The position numbers were made by a program, and so were the translations under genes. Under the pieces are notes generated by a model, which saw only the letters and a program-made list of their open reading frames with translations, was not told the origin of the DNA and did no database searches. A stretch of DNA of 64,000 nucleotides, taken from contig OZ038436.1 in assembly GCA_964036275.1 (NCBI GenBank), positions 1,946,214-2,010,213 of the forward strand, given 5' to 3'. Numbering within the stretch: position 1 is the stretch's first letter; each line of letters opens with the position of its first letter. Positions 53,739 through 64,000 of this stretch are shown here, one piece after another. This DNA is from Litoditis marina (lineage: Eukaryota > Nematoda > Chromadorea > Rhabditida > Rhabditidae).

Positions 53739-56700
53739 ATGTCGTCCGAATCCGAGTTCCCCATGAACACGATGGATATCGACTATTCTCCCGAACAAGA
53801 AGAATCACAGTTGGAACAACCCGTGAGTCCAATTTATCACATGTATTGTCGATCTTATCAATTCCAATCATTCGAAAAAAACCTTCAGGTTGTCTGGAGT
53901 GAGTGTACAATTCAATGAACTTTAATAGCGTATGATTTCTCGGTTATCATAAGCACTTAGTTTCTTATAATTCAATGAAAATCTATCACCGCCCAATGAG
54001 AACTTCTCTAAAAATCTGGATCGAAGTTCAAAGTATTGTTTTCAAGTTTTCTAAATCGCGCGCAGCGCGGAGCGCTGTGCGAGATTTGTCTGTGGTCCGG
54101 CCAGTGCGCGCTTTCATTTTTTAGTTCACTCTCAAAAATACTAATATACTCAAGTATAACTGCTTATTACAAACATACAAAAGTCGTGAAATATTTTCTC
54201 AAATCTGTAAACTAGAATCTACAAATCACAGATGTTAACTTTTTATTATTTTCTGATTTTCTATGGCACATTTACAAGCTATGTTCAAAATTTGAACGAA
54301 ATTGATTGAGTTTGAGCCGAGTTATGACGTTATGCGCTTCATGCAGACCGCCAACTTCCGTCATGTGTGTGTAAGTAAGTAAGTAAGCGTTGGTGCGCAC
54401 TCCTGGGTTTTTTTTATTTGTGAACCGATTTGACTGAAAACTGAAAATTTGGGACACGATCGGTATCCCACTCAAACTTTGGCGGCACAAACTTTTCGAA
54501 AAAAATTATTTTTGATCAAGTTATAGGTCTTTGAAAATGGTTCTGCGTCTCTTCATTTCGTGCACTCTCTCGCCCTCTCTGTCGGGGTAAATCAAATTGC
54601 GTCATAACTCAGCTCAGTCCTAACCAATTTGAAGTACGATACCACGACATGAACTGACATCGATTTAGATACAATTCTTCTACTGTTGACGTCATCGAAG
54701 ATTCTGGAGCTCGGGTGACGTCATAATCGAAAAGTGCAAAGTTGACGTCGCATATATTTTCAAATGATGGTATTATCTTAGAAAGGGTCAAATAACGGTG
54801 TAACTCAACGGAAAATTGTACAATTGCCCCCCCCCCTCACCTTAAGTCCCCCCCCCCGTAGTACTATCACCCCCCTCCCAATACGATTCCCTATAGAGAG
54901 GGGGGTGATTGTAAATGGGGGGTGATTGTAAATAGGGGGTAATTGTACAATGTCGACGTTTAACAATCACCCTCCACAATACAAAATGGGGGGTAATAGT
55001 ACAACTCCGGACCTGTTTAACAATCGCCCCCCACAGTACAAAATGGGGGGTAATAGTACAACCCCGGACCTGTTTAACAATCGCCCCCCACTCAATCCAA
55101 ACCTGCAGTAAAGAAGGACGTTGTACAATCACCCCCCTATGGGGTGGGGGGTGATTGTATTTGTACTACGGGTCGGATTCCAACCTATTTCGGCTCAAGG
55201 GGGGGGGGGACGTTTGTACAATAAACCCTAACTCAATCTAAGAGTGACGTATTCTGGGATTCTGGAGACCAGATGACGTCGTTTTTGAAAAGTGCAAAGT
55301 TGACGTCACGTATGTTTTCAAATGCTGAAAATATCTTAAAAATAGTATATTAACGATGAAACTTTATCTAAATTTCTGAATATGACTTATTCTGGAATTA
55401 AGAAGGCCAGATGACGTCAACTTTTGAATGGCAGATAAAGTAAGTTTTCAGAACTGCAATGTTGACGTCATATTTTTTCGAATGATGATAATACTTGACA
55501 AGTGGTTCATTAAGAAAACAATTTTATTTGCACCGTACAGATCAAACCACCTCTCTACATACCTACGGCATGTATACAAAAAGAGAAAAATTCATGAAAA
55601 AGTGGGGGCCCAACGACTGTGAGATTTGTCTTCTGCTGTGCGCCCCTTAGACAACTACTCTGAAATGGAGCAGATACTGCTACAAAAACCGAAAAATACT
55701 AATATACTCAAGTATAACTGTTTCTTACAAACAAACAAAAGTCGTTTAATATTTTCTCAAACCTGTAAACTAGAATCTACAAATCACAGATGTTAACTCA
55801 ACGTAGTCAATTATTGAGTTCCTGGTTTTGTGCACAATGGTTGGCATTTTTTCTCATTACCTCAATGCTAGGTGCTATACCGTTTGCCATATTATTCAAC
55901 AGTTGTTCTCTCTTTCACAGCTGTGACTTGTAGATTCTAGTTTACAGGTTTGAGAAAATATTTTACGACTTTTGTATGTTTGTATTAAACAGTTATACTT
56001 GTATAAATATTAGTATTTTTCGGTTTTTGTAGCAGTAGCTTCTCCATTTGAGAGTAGTTGTCTAAGGGGCGCACAGCAGAAGACAAATCTCACAGTCGTT
56101 GGGCCCCCACTCTTTCATGAATTTTAGTTCATATTCCTGAAATCGATCTTCCACTTTCACAAACCCAATGTGGATTTGATTGATATTATTTTAGCTTTTC
56201 GGAACTTATTTTGTTTCCAGTACGATGCCCTGATCGACTATCTCTGGGCCCAAATAATCAAAATCTCTGACAGATGTGTTAAACTGTTGGAAAATTCTAA
56301 TGACGAGAATGTGGACTCTGTTTGCGATCAGGTACATTTTTCTCTACATGACCTTTGTAGGGAACTGAGGTCTTACTCTGGAGTTAGAAACCAAGTTGTT
56401 TACCGAGGTTTGCAGAAAACCCAAGTTGTAAATCAAGGATCAGACTTTTAACCGAGAACTTGGTGCACAATTGTGCACCAATCTTTGATTTCACAACTTG
56501 ATATCAACTAGTGACCAATTTGGTGGGGCGAACCATGGTAAACCACTCGGTTTTCAACTTCAGAGCATGCGAGGAAATCCCGGAAAACCAGTTCACCGAC
56601 TTAGTTTATCTCTCTATCTCTATACTGCTCCGAACTCTTTTGCAGCTTTCTGTTTTTCATAGGTACCCTTGAAATAAAGTCCGCGGGACTTAAAACGTAA

Positions 56701-57210
56701 TCGCGAGCATTTTTTCAACTCGTGACTTTTTCAAAGCTCAACGATGTTTTTGATTGATTGATTCATTACGCATATGAATACGTTAAAAAGGGGATGCGGA
56801 GTGAAAAAGGAGGTGGAAACAGAAATAAAACACAGAACAGAGTGATAAAGTGTTAGTGTTTTGTTTGTCATCCTAAAAACTGTACCAAATAGAGAACTTC
56901 TCGATACACTTAATGTGTTAACTACATTTTATTATTTTATCCCACTCATTAAAAATAAGCCTGAACATTCTCTGCGGTGAACAGAAACTGCCTTACTTTT
57001 ATCAGATATGAAAATACTTCACCACACAAAAAACTGTTCAACAGCTGCGAAACTAGTGTTACGGAAGTCGTTCTTTCACTATGTTTGAAGTTTTTTTGCG
57101 TTTTCGAACCACAATCACGATTTCAACATTCTCGATTTTAGGTCTGTGCACTTTGGGAGGTGCAAGAATCGTACAAACGCCAGTTAGATGAGGTTCGCAG
57201 TCGGCGTTGA
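53739..57210 (+). CDS. Three-exon 87-residue gene, copy C
   Basis: Exons are 53739-53822 (starts MSSESEFPMNT, Lys to Glu near its end), 56221-56331 and 57142-57210 (TGA, last residue Arg instead of Leu). Splice sites and phases are the same as in copy A. Exon 2 is identical in protein to A and B. Intron 1 is 2.4 kb with G/C element, minisatellite and foldback, and lacks the TTAA MITE. The frame looks intact. Confidence 0.7.
54650..55485. repeat. Minisatellite and G/C-tract element, copy C
   Basis: A monomer at 54650-54795, the G/C element at 54817-55224 (with an extra duplicated unit 'aatggggggtaatagtacaa' compared with copies A and B), then two monomers to 55485. Confidence 0.7.
55589..56123. 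mobile_element. Foldback element in intron 1 (copy C)
   Basis: Full-length copy with both arms, like 24185-24719. Confidence 0.85.
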
Positions 57211-57566
57211 ATACAGAGTACAACATTTGTCATGTACATTATTTGTGTGATTATGTGATTATTACTGTTCATGTGATTGAATAAAACTGTATGTAATACT
57301 GTTTCTATAAAACCATCAGTGTAAAACGCAATTAATCATACGAATATTGGTTGAAATTGTTAGGAACCACGGAAACAGACTGGATTGGCGCAACTAATTC
57401 ACACCCTTGTAGCTCGTTCAACCGCCACTACGGACACATTGCCATCGCACAACGTTTCTGCTATGTACCAGTTTAGTCTGCGTTGCGCTCTTCGACATTA
57501 TTGCACCATATCAAAACTGAAAACACATATAGGATCAAACCCAGATCATGCATATTCATTCCATCT

Positions 57567-57752
57567 TCAATAACCAAATCCAAATGATGAGAATCGATTT
57601 CGCGCCGGGATTTGTGGCGGTTTTCTGGCGAACCCACGCAGGCCTCCCAGTTCCAGCTTGAAGCTGGACAGTCCTGGTTTCGACTTTGCGAACAGTCCAC
57701 CCAAGTCCAGTCCGAAATGCTTTTGGTCGGCCTTCCGCGCAACCCTTCGCAA
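57567..57752 (-). CDS. Possible secreted peptide precursor, copy C
   Basis: Same frame and peptide units as 45399-45602. A TGA lies just before 'LRRVARK', so the frame cannot extend further 5' without splicing. The signal-like frame upstream is also kept ('SVLLLVACLAVNDCEG'). Confidence 0.4.
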   Translation of the reverse strand: MRRVARKADQKHFGLDLGGLFAKSKPGLSSFKLELGGLRGFARKPPQIPARNRFSSFGFGY

Positions 57753-57822
57753 TCATTCACAGCCAGACACGCGACCAACAGTAGTACGGAAAGAGGTCTG
57801 GAAGTTATGAGTTCATTCTCAT

Positions 57823-58039
57823 GTGAAAAGTGAATGGCATGTTATACCATATTATGGTGGAATATGGTGTTAGGTTGATATATAGCATAATCTTAAAGAT
57901 TTTCACCATAATATGGCCTATTGTCCCATATTATGGTGGAATATGGTCAAAATTCTATGGCATGAAAGGTACATTTAATGCCATACGTTCCTCACCATAT
58001 TCCACCGTATTATGGTATATTAGGCCATTCACTTTTCAC
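57823..58039. mobile_element. 217-bp MITE with CCATATTATGG motifs
   Basis: The ends are inverted: 'gtgaaaagtgaatggcatgt' on the left and 'ggccattcacttttcac' on the right. Each arm contains 'ccatattatggtggaatatgg' (right arm ccgtattatgg). A truncated left half is at 45655-45734 in copy B, so the element was present before the duplication. No clear target duplication. Confidence 0.8.
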
Positions 58040-58459
58040 CTATGTTGTAAAGATCGAATACATGACGTGACCAATAACTTTGTGGCAGTTTGATATCGAT
58101 GTACGCTATAATAATAATATAATACTTTTCTTTCATTCATTCTTTCGCTCATTCGCTCATTCATTCAAAGTTCATTCGCATAGGGTACCTGACATTAGAA
58201 AAAACGAAGTAGACATATATACCATTCAAGGATATACCTATGACAAATACGAATACCTTGGGGCACGCGCTATTGCTCGCCAAATTTGGCTTTAGCATCA
58301 AACTAAATTCGCTCATCGATCATTCGATCTTTTTTGTACTCTGTAGTTTAACGCGTCCTTCTGGGATCGTTGCGAAAAAAAGCGAGTAATGATATTTATC
58401 ATTACTGTGATTATTATATCAATGACACTCTCTCTCGCTTTACGCACTATTCCGTGGGA
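58040..58459. other. Unique region with ttcattcg microsatellite
   Basis: Contains a 'cattcattctttcgctcatt' type simple repeat at 58131-58180 and a short frame at 58080-58295. No gene recognised. Confidence 0.4.
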
Positions 58460-59050
58460 GCTGCGAGATTGAAGAGAAATAAAACAGCGTATTTTTGAAT
58501 GGACGCCGGTTCATATGTGACAGTGGGGACAATTCTAAAAACTAACTTAGTTATAAATCGGTGATTGGGTCCGTGATCAACCCATTGAACAGTTTTTTTT
58601 CAATTTCTTTGACTCTAAGAGATAGGCAACCAAAAATCTTGGCACGATGCCAGTGGGTCTGGGAAGGAAACGAACTATACTTAGATAGTATAAAAAAACG
58701 AGTGTAAAGAAAGTAAAGATTAGTTTTGGATAAATATGTACAAATATGTACAGATAAATAGGATAAATATGCTGCGAGATTGAAGAGAAATAAAACAGCG
58801 TCTTTTTGAATGGACGCCGGTTCATATGTGACAGTGGGGACAATTCTAAAAACTAACTTAGTTATAAATCGGTGATTGGGTCCGTGATCAACCCATTGAA
58901 CAGTTTTTTTTCAATTTCTTTGACTCTAAGAGATAGGTATCCAAAAATCTTGGCACGATGCCAGTGGGTCTGGGAAGGAAACGAACTATACTTAGATTAG
59001 TATAAAAAACGAGTGTAAAGAAAGTAAAGATTAGTTTTGGATAAATATGC
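58460..59050 (+). repeat. 311-bp tandem duplication
   Basis: 58460-58739 is repeated at 58771-59049 with few differences (both start gctgcgagattgaagag). No coding sequence recognised. Confidence 0.88.
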
Positions 59051-59325
59051 ACAAGAAATATAAAAGAAGTCCAATAAAAATATTTTGAGGAAAACTCTAA
59101 TCTCGCTCGGTTCAGAATTTCAAAAAAAGGATACCTATTTTTGGTTGTCGGAAGAAAACTTCTGACTGCGACTCACAATAATCTAGCTTATACTCCGTTG
59201 TTTTCAAGAGAAGCGAGATTAGCATTTTCCTCAAAATATTTTTATTGGACTTCTTTTATATTTCTTGTACATATTTATCCAAAACTAATCTTTACTTTCT
59301 TTACACTCGTTTTTTATACTAATTG
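58998..59325. repeat. Inverted repeat with arms of about 113 bp
   Basis: Arms at 58998-59110 and 59213-59325 mirror each other ('gtgtaaagaaagtaaagatt', 'aagtccaataaaaatatttt'). The left arm overlaps the second unit of the 311-bp duplication, so the inversion involved duplicated sequence. Confidence 0.8.
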
Positions 59326-59509
59326 AACTCTTTTTCTATGGTTACGAAGTAACGGTCATTTTTGATAAAGAATGATATTTTTGAACAATAAGCTAAACAA
59401 GGAATGTTATGTTTTTCTTTTGGAGTTTTAAACCGTGCCGTAGTGCAGAACGTTTGGTGTAGTTGTAACCTCGTTCAAGTGATAGCAAATTTTCCACTCT
59501 AGACTCCAG

Positions 59510-59576
59510 GCAGGAATCGAACCTTCGTTCGCCGTGCGTGAATAGAGCGTTTATCCAATCCGCCAATCAGACATGT
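59510..59576 (-). repeat. tRNA-like sequence with B box
   Basis: The minus strand reads 'attggcggattgga' (A-box-like) and 'GGTTCGATTCC' (B box) at tRNA spacing. The acceptor stem does not close convincingly. Probably a tRNA-derived pseudogene or SINE head. It is unlike the family at 331 and 27971. Confidence 0.4.
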
Positions 59577-59835
59577 GAATAGGAGTGAAAACCAAGCTGT
59601 ACCCGCCTGTCATGAGTTCTTCATTGGAAAACGTCTTCCTACTACACGTTAAACTCTTCTTTCATTTTTATTTTCACGAAACCGGTCTATCCATGATTTT
59701 TTGCGAGACCATTTTCGGCTCTCTCACACGTAATATTCAAATTTCAGACATACCTGGAAAATACGTATACCTCAACTTTTTTAGAGCTTTTCAAGTCTTA
59801 GGTTTTATTTTTTGTAGTTGGCAAATCTGGGGATG

Positions 59836-61195
59836 AAAGTATCGATGTGTTATTCGAATGTGGGAAATACGGGGGGTCGGTGGTATATGGTGGGGTAGTA
59901 CACTACTACCGAGTTACCTGGATGGCCATAAAGGAACACCATATTGTAACAATATGAAGTGAATGAATACATCTTAGAATCTTGAATCTTGATTTCAATT
60001 TCACTCGACAAAAACTTGCTGGTTTGCCTGTTGACGGCGTCTCGTCTCCAGAATCCATGAGAACGTCTTTCAAGACTTGACATTTACATATTTATTCATT
60101 CGAATGAGCTTCATTTCTACCTATGCTCGTAAATATTTCCCAGTTGAGTTTAGCTTAGGAACTGCAGTTTCTGCTGAATATTTCATTATTTATATTTTCT
60201 AAATGATGTCCCCAAGAGGCTGTAGATGTAGTTGATGGCACCCAACAAGCTATAGTTTTCGTCCTCCCCAATAAGATTGGGCAGCGTTCTATTTTTGCTC
60301 CAAGAAACAGTTCCGCCAGTTTTCTGTGATTGGCTAACTACGAGAGCGGGATCATTCAGGCCGCAAATAAACAGAGACAGTCTGCGTCTCTCTGATCTGC
60401 ACACTCTCTCCCCGAATCCACCAATTAACTCTGAGCTGTCGCACTTCCTGAGAGTGAAAGCAACGTTTTACCATTTTCGAAACTTGTAACACTGTGAAAA
60501 ATCTGCTGGAACATTTAATGGTACGTTGCCAAAGTAGAGAAAAAGTACCAGACTTTTATAAACAACATTACGACCTTTACATTTTGTACTTTTTGAACAT
60601 CGGTTTATGGACACATCGGTTTATGGATATAGTTTGTTCCACCCACTTATAACATTCTACAGTAATCTGCTAACACTTCCAGGTCGAAGTTTAGTATATT
60701 AGCGTACGCCTCAAAATGTTCATAGTGTCTTCTGCATGTTTACTACTACTAACTCTGAGAATTTGAAACCAAAGTAATGACTTTTTAATTAGAAAACACC
60801 CCCTTGAATAATTGACGGATTACTGTAGGAGTACATCGATTGGTGAAACAGACTATATTACTGGTTCGAACGGTTTGGGAAGCGTAAGTAAACCCACCGA
60901 AACACTGCAGTGCGCTTATTCGAGATGAAGAACACAACACATTCCGAACTCATCTTCTCTTTTCAATTTGTTGCGAAAGAAGTCTTTTTTTTCACAAGAA
61001 CTGTACCGTAAGTAAGGTTCTGATTTTAAACCCACTTCATTTGACTAATTTTTGTTTTGTTTTCAGTTTTATCTTGGTTTTGGAAATTCAAATACGATAC
61101 GCTCGTGAACCGACAAAGTTGACTGTGTTTTGTCTTATATCTTTGAAGCATTTCTCATAATATAGAATACTTCACTAATTCTCACCATTATTGAA
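59836..61195 (-). repeat. Copy D, inverted part of blocks G and H
   Basis: Reverse complement of about 18780-20030. The plus-strand-type exon model (60045-59850) is here on the minus strand and is cut inside its second exon at 'tttttgtagttggc', where unrelated sequence begins. A new piece of about 270 bp (60596-60860) is inserted near the block G/H joint. Confidence 0.75.
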
Positions 61196-61197
61196 AA

Positions 61198-62040
61198 GTC
61201 CTAACCAATTCAAGTAAAATTTGAAGTATGATACCACGACATGAACTGACATCGATTTAGATACAATTCTTCTACTGATGACGTCATCGAGGATTCTGGA
61301 GCTCGGGTGACGTCATAATCGAAAAGTGCAAAGTTGACGTCACATATATTTTCAAATGATGGTATTATCTTAGAAAGGGTCAACTAACGGTGTAACTCAA
61401 CGGAAAATTGTACAATTGCCCCCCCCCCTCACCTTAAGTCCCCCCCCCGTAGTACTATCACCCCCCTCCCAATACGATTCCCTATAGAGAGGGGGGTGAT
61501 TGTAAATGGGGGGTGATTGTAAATGGGGGGTAATTGTCCAATGTCGACGTTTAACAATCACCCCCCACAATGCAAAATGGGGGGGGGGGGTAATAGTACA
61601 ACCCCGGACCTGTTTAACGATCGCCCCCCCCCCCCACTCAATCCAAACCTGCAGTAAAGAAGGACGTTGTACAATCACCCGCCTATGGGGTGGGGGGTGA
61701 TTGTACTACGGGTCGGATTCCAACCTATTTCGGTTCAAGGGGGGGGGGGACGATTGTACAATAAACCCTAACTCAATCTAAGAGTGACGTATTCTGGGAT
61801 TCTGGAGACCAGATGACGTCGTTTTTGAAAAGTGCAAAGTTGACGTCACGTATATTTTCAAATGCTGAAAATATCTTAAAAATAGTATATTAACGATGAA
61901 ACTTTATCTAAATTTCTGAATATGACTTATTCTGGAATTCAGAAGGCCAGATGACGTCAACTTTTGAATGGCAGATAAAGTAAGTTTTCAGAACTGCAAT
62001 GTTGACGTCATATTTTTTCGAATGATGATAATACTTGAAA
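61198..62040 (+). repeat. Copy D, direct part (intron 1 repeats without exons)
   Basis: Matches 22805-24090: minisatellite monomer, G/C element (61406-61766) and two monomers, ending at 'gataatacttgaaaag'. It has no exon of the 87-residue gene and no TTAA MITE. It follows the inverted part in the opposite orientation. Confidence 0.75.
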
Positions 62041-63137
62041 AGTTGTCGATTTACTCAGTTTATATAGGCGGCGCAACATTCAATCGGAGTTATTTCACTC
62101 TACAGTTTGAGGCTGAATTTGATTGGATTTTGACCCAAAATGGATGGCAAACGTAATAGTTGAAGTACTAATTGTATCATGTTAAATATTTCACATATTT
62201 TTCACATATTTATTCATTCACTTCGCTTCGTTCCGAGGCGGTGATCATCATACATATCACAGATCTTTGTAGCAGCAGATTCTTCTGAGGTCTTGGTCCC
62301 TTTCCTTCATAGAAGACTTCATGGTGGACTATCGAATGCTCTTATGGCATTGATCCAGTGACATGCGAGAAACTTCTTGGAGGGAGGGGGGAGAGAACTG
62401 CTTGTGAAACATGCATTCCTGTTGGGAATACGGACCAGCGATTCCCAGTCGCGCGTGGCCCGGGTTTTCCTTCACGTCCATCAACCCGAATACCTGAATG
62501 GACACGTAGTGTGGGGATCTTGGAAACAGGGCAACGAAGAGAGACTCCGTCTACCAACCAGTAGGAACTAGACCATGATGGAAAACTGTTAAATGTAATT
62601 GTTAAATACAGGCAACATCTTCTCTGTGCAATCTAACTCAAACGGAATTGTTGGACACGTTTGAAAAGTGTGAAAGAACTTGTGAAGAGAGAATGCTCAT
62701 TCGGAAAATGTTTCCAAAGGTTTGACATTAAACAATGATGGTGTTAGAATGTTTCCAAATGTTTGACATTAAACAACACATATCTTCGATGTTTTCTGTA
62801 TGATGCACTGATTTTTTCATTTCATAAAGTTAATCATAATCAATACAACCTAACTCTGAATGACTTATATGCATATCGCGCAACACTCTATTTATAAAAT
62901 TTTGGAACTCAATCATCTCGAATCAGAGCGTTTAAAACATAATACATAGCAGGTCAAAAGCGCAATAACACACACAATTGGAAAGTTGAAGTGACACAGG
63001 CAAAACTGAGCAACCGTGGAGACGAATAGTCAAAAGATTCACATGAATTGTTGTTGTTTTCGCCACAATACTGAAATACAATACAATACTGAAGTTTCAG
63101 ATAGAGTCTGTGGGACTTACCGAGACACATAGTGGGC
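62041..63137. other. Unique region between copies D and E
   Basis: GC-richer frames on both strands at 62342-62571 ('HVHQPEYLNGHVVWGSW' on the plus strand) may mark an exon, but no splice sites frame it convincingly. A short direct repeat, 'atgtttccaaaggtttgaca', occurs twice (62708, 62751). A core-promoter-like 'tatataggcggcgcaac' is at 62060. Confidence 0.3.
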
Positions 63138-64000
63138 GTGGTCAACTGGTGTCGACATGGATCATATAATCGATCCGATGTGGCAAAGAGAAGTTTCACA
63201 GAAAACTAGAATTTATTTCGAATGAAAAATAGCAGAAAGAAAATTTTATCCAAATGCATATACCAGGTTCTCCCAGATGTGACAAATCAAAATAATTTAC
63301 CTTATTTACTCCAAAGAAAGATATTACTGACTTGAATTGACCTGCTTTGAACAGGTTACCAGCAAATTTAGCTACGCTTCACTGTCCAATGTACTGTTTC
63401 TGTGAATAAATTGTTTTAGTATATTATTTACGCAACGCAACTCAAACGCATGAACAGAGCAAAATATGAAACTTAATGCGATTTTTTTCTGTTTCCCTTT
63501 TCATGACATTAATATACTTTACTAACGAGAACATCTGCGAAAACAGTTTCATGGAGTTTCATGGAGTTTCGTTTTTACGTAATCTCACTTCAGATTGTTT
63601 GGAAGAACGTGATCACCTTTAATATGTAATAATAGTATTATAAAGCAATATATAAAGTTGTTATCGTCATAAATGTAGGGTGAAAACTACTTCTTGTCGA
63701 TTTATGGTGAACTTGTCGTTTAGCCTTCTTATTGGTTCGGTTACCAATTGGTTGGAGCGACCTAAATCCTGGGTGCACGTAGTATGAACCCAGCCATATA
63801 GACATAGAATTATATCTGATAATAATTTCTCATTGGCTACACGGAAACGATTGAGGGGTGATTATTTTTAAAACTATTTCAAGTGAAATCGATTTCGCTC
63901 GAAGAATACATGAAAACACGTAATTCATGTGTCCTATGAATGGTACACAGGCGAATGCGGCGGCAGGAACAGGATCACTCAATGAGATGGGGCTATATAG
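63138..64000 (+). repeat. Start of large repeat copy E (cut by window end)
   Basis: Matches 47608-48475 with moderate divergence, including the TATA-like 'ggggctatatag' at the very end. The array continues beyond the window. Confidence 0.8.

Noticed and set aside
54842..55132. ORFs full of 'TITPHF' and 'IVKQV' repeats (also near 42642, 61397 and 23463)
   Set aside because: These are translations of the G/C-tract element, in whichever frame lacks stops.

Overview
The window is nuclear DNA from a nematode, most likely a rhabditid related to Caenorhabditis (inference). It is AT-rich. Candidate genes have small exons, introns down to about 50 bp, and short T-rich acceptors (tttccag, tttgcag, cttcag). 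The mobile elements are typical of animals: a LINE with an APE endonuclease, an env-bearing LTR element primed by tRNA-Gly, an adenovirus-type protease gene as in Polinton/Maverick elements, and many small inverted-repeat DNA transposons. There are no operons, ribosome binding sites or CRISPR arrays. A 200-base assembly gap (N) lies at 32366-32565. Nearly all coding calls are exon models made by eye and carry limited confidence.

Left part (1-13000). This is a patchwork of transposon remains. A near-intact CR1/L2-like LINE (about 2255-6178) has inserted into an older repeat called block G here. Its two ORFs share one frame and are separated by a single UAG. Next come an adenain-like cysteine protease gene and an overlapping C2H2 zinc-finger gene (minus strand, 8458-7591). 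A collapsed LTR retroelement (9758-12027, minus strand) follows. It keeps part of an envelope gene resembling the phlebovirus G2 type and, between that and its 5' LTR, a complete tRNA-Gly(GCC) sequence ending in CCA.

Right part (about 13000-64000). Long segmental repeats occur here in three to five copies: copy A (about 13010-26090), copy A2 (26090-27850), copy B (33440-45730), copy C (46165-58039), a rearranged and partly inverted copy D (59836-62040), and the start of copy E (63138-64000). Each full copy carries a three-exon gene for an 87-residue protein (21923-25803, 42033-45042, 53739-57210). Exon 2 of that gene varies only at synonymous sites. Other candidate exons lie in the repeat: a 41-codon first exon with a 51-bp intron, a 255-nt internal exon plus a last exon, a pair of overlapping antisense gene models, a 72-residue ORF, and a secreted-peptide-like ORF.

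The copies serve as empty-site controls for one another and reveal three unique DNA-transposon insertions with target-site duplications: a TTA-flanked element at 13114-15345, a TTAA-flanked element at 23045-23494, and an element with a 9-bp duplication (MULE-like) at 34516-36493. The long first intron of the 87-residue gene holds a G/C-tract element, a minisatellite rich in TGACGTCA palindromes, and a 530-bp foldback element. Copy C also contains a 1701-bp tandem duplication with no difference in its translated frames.
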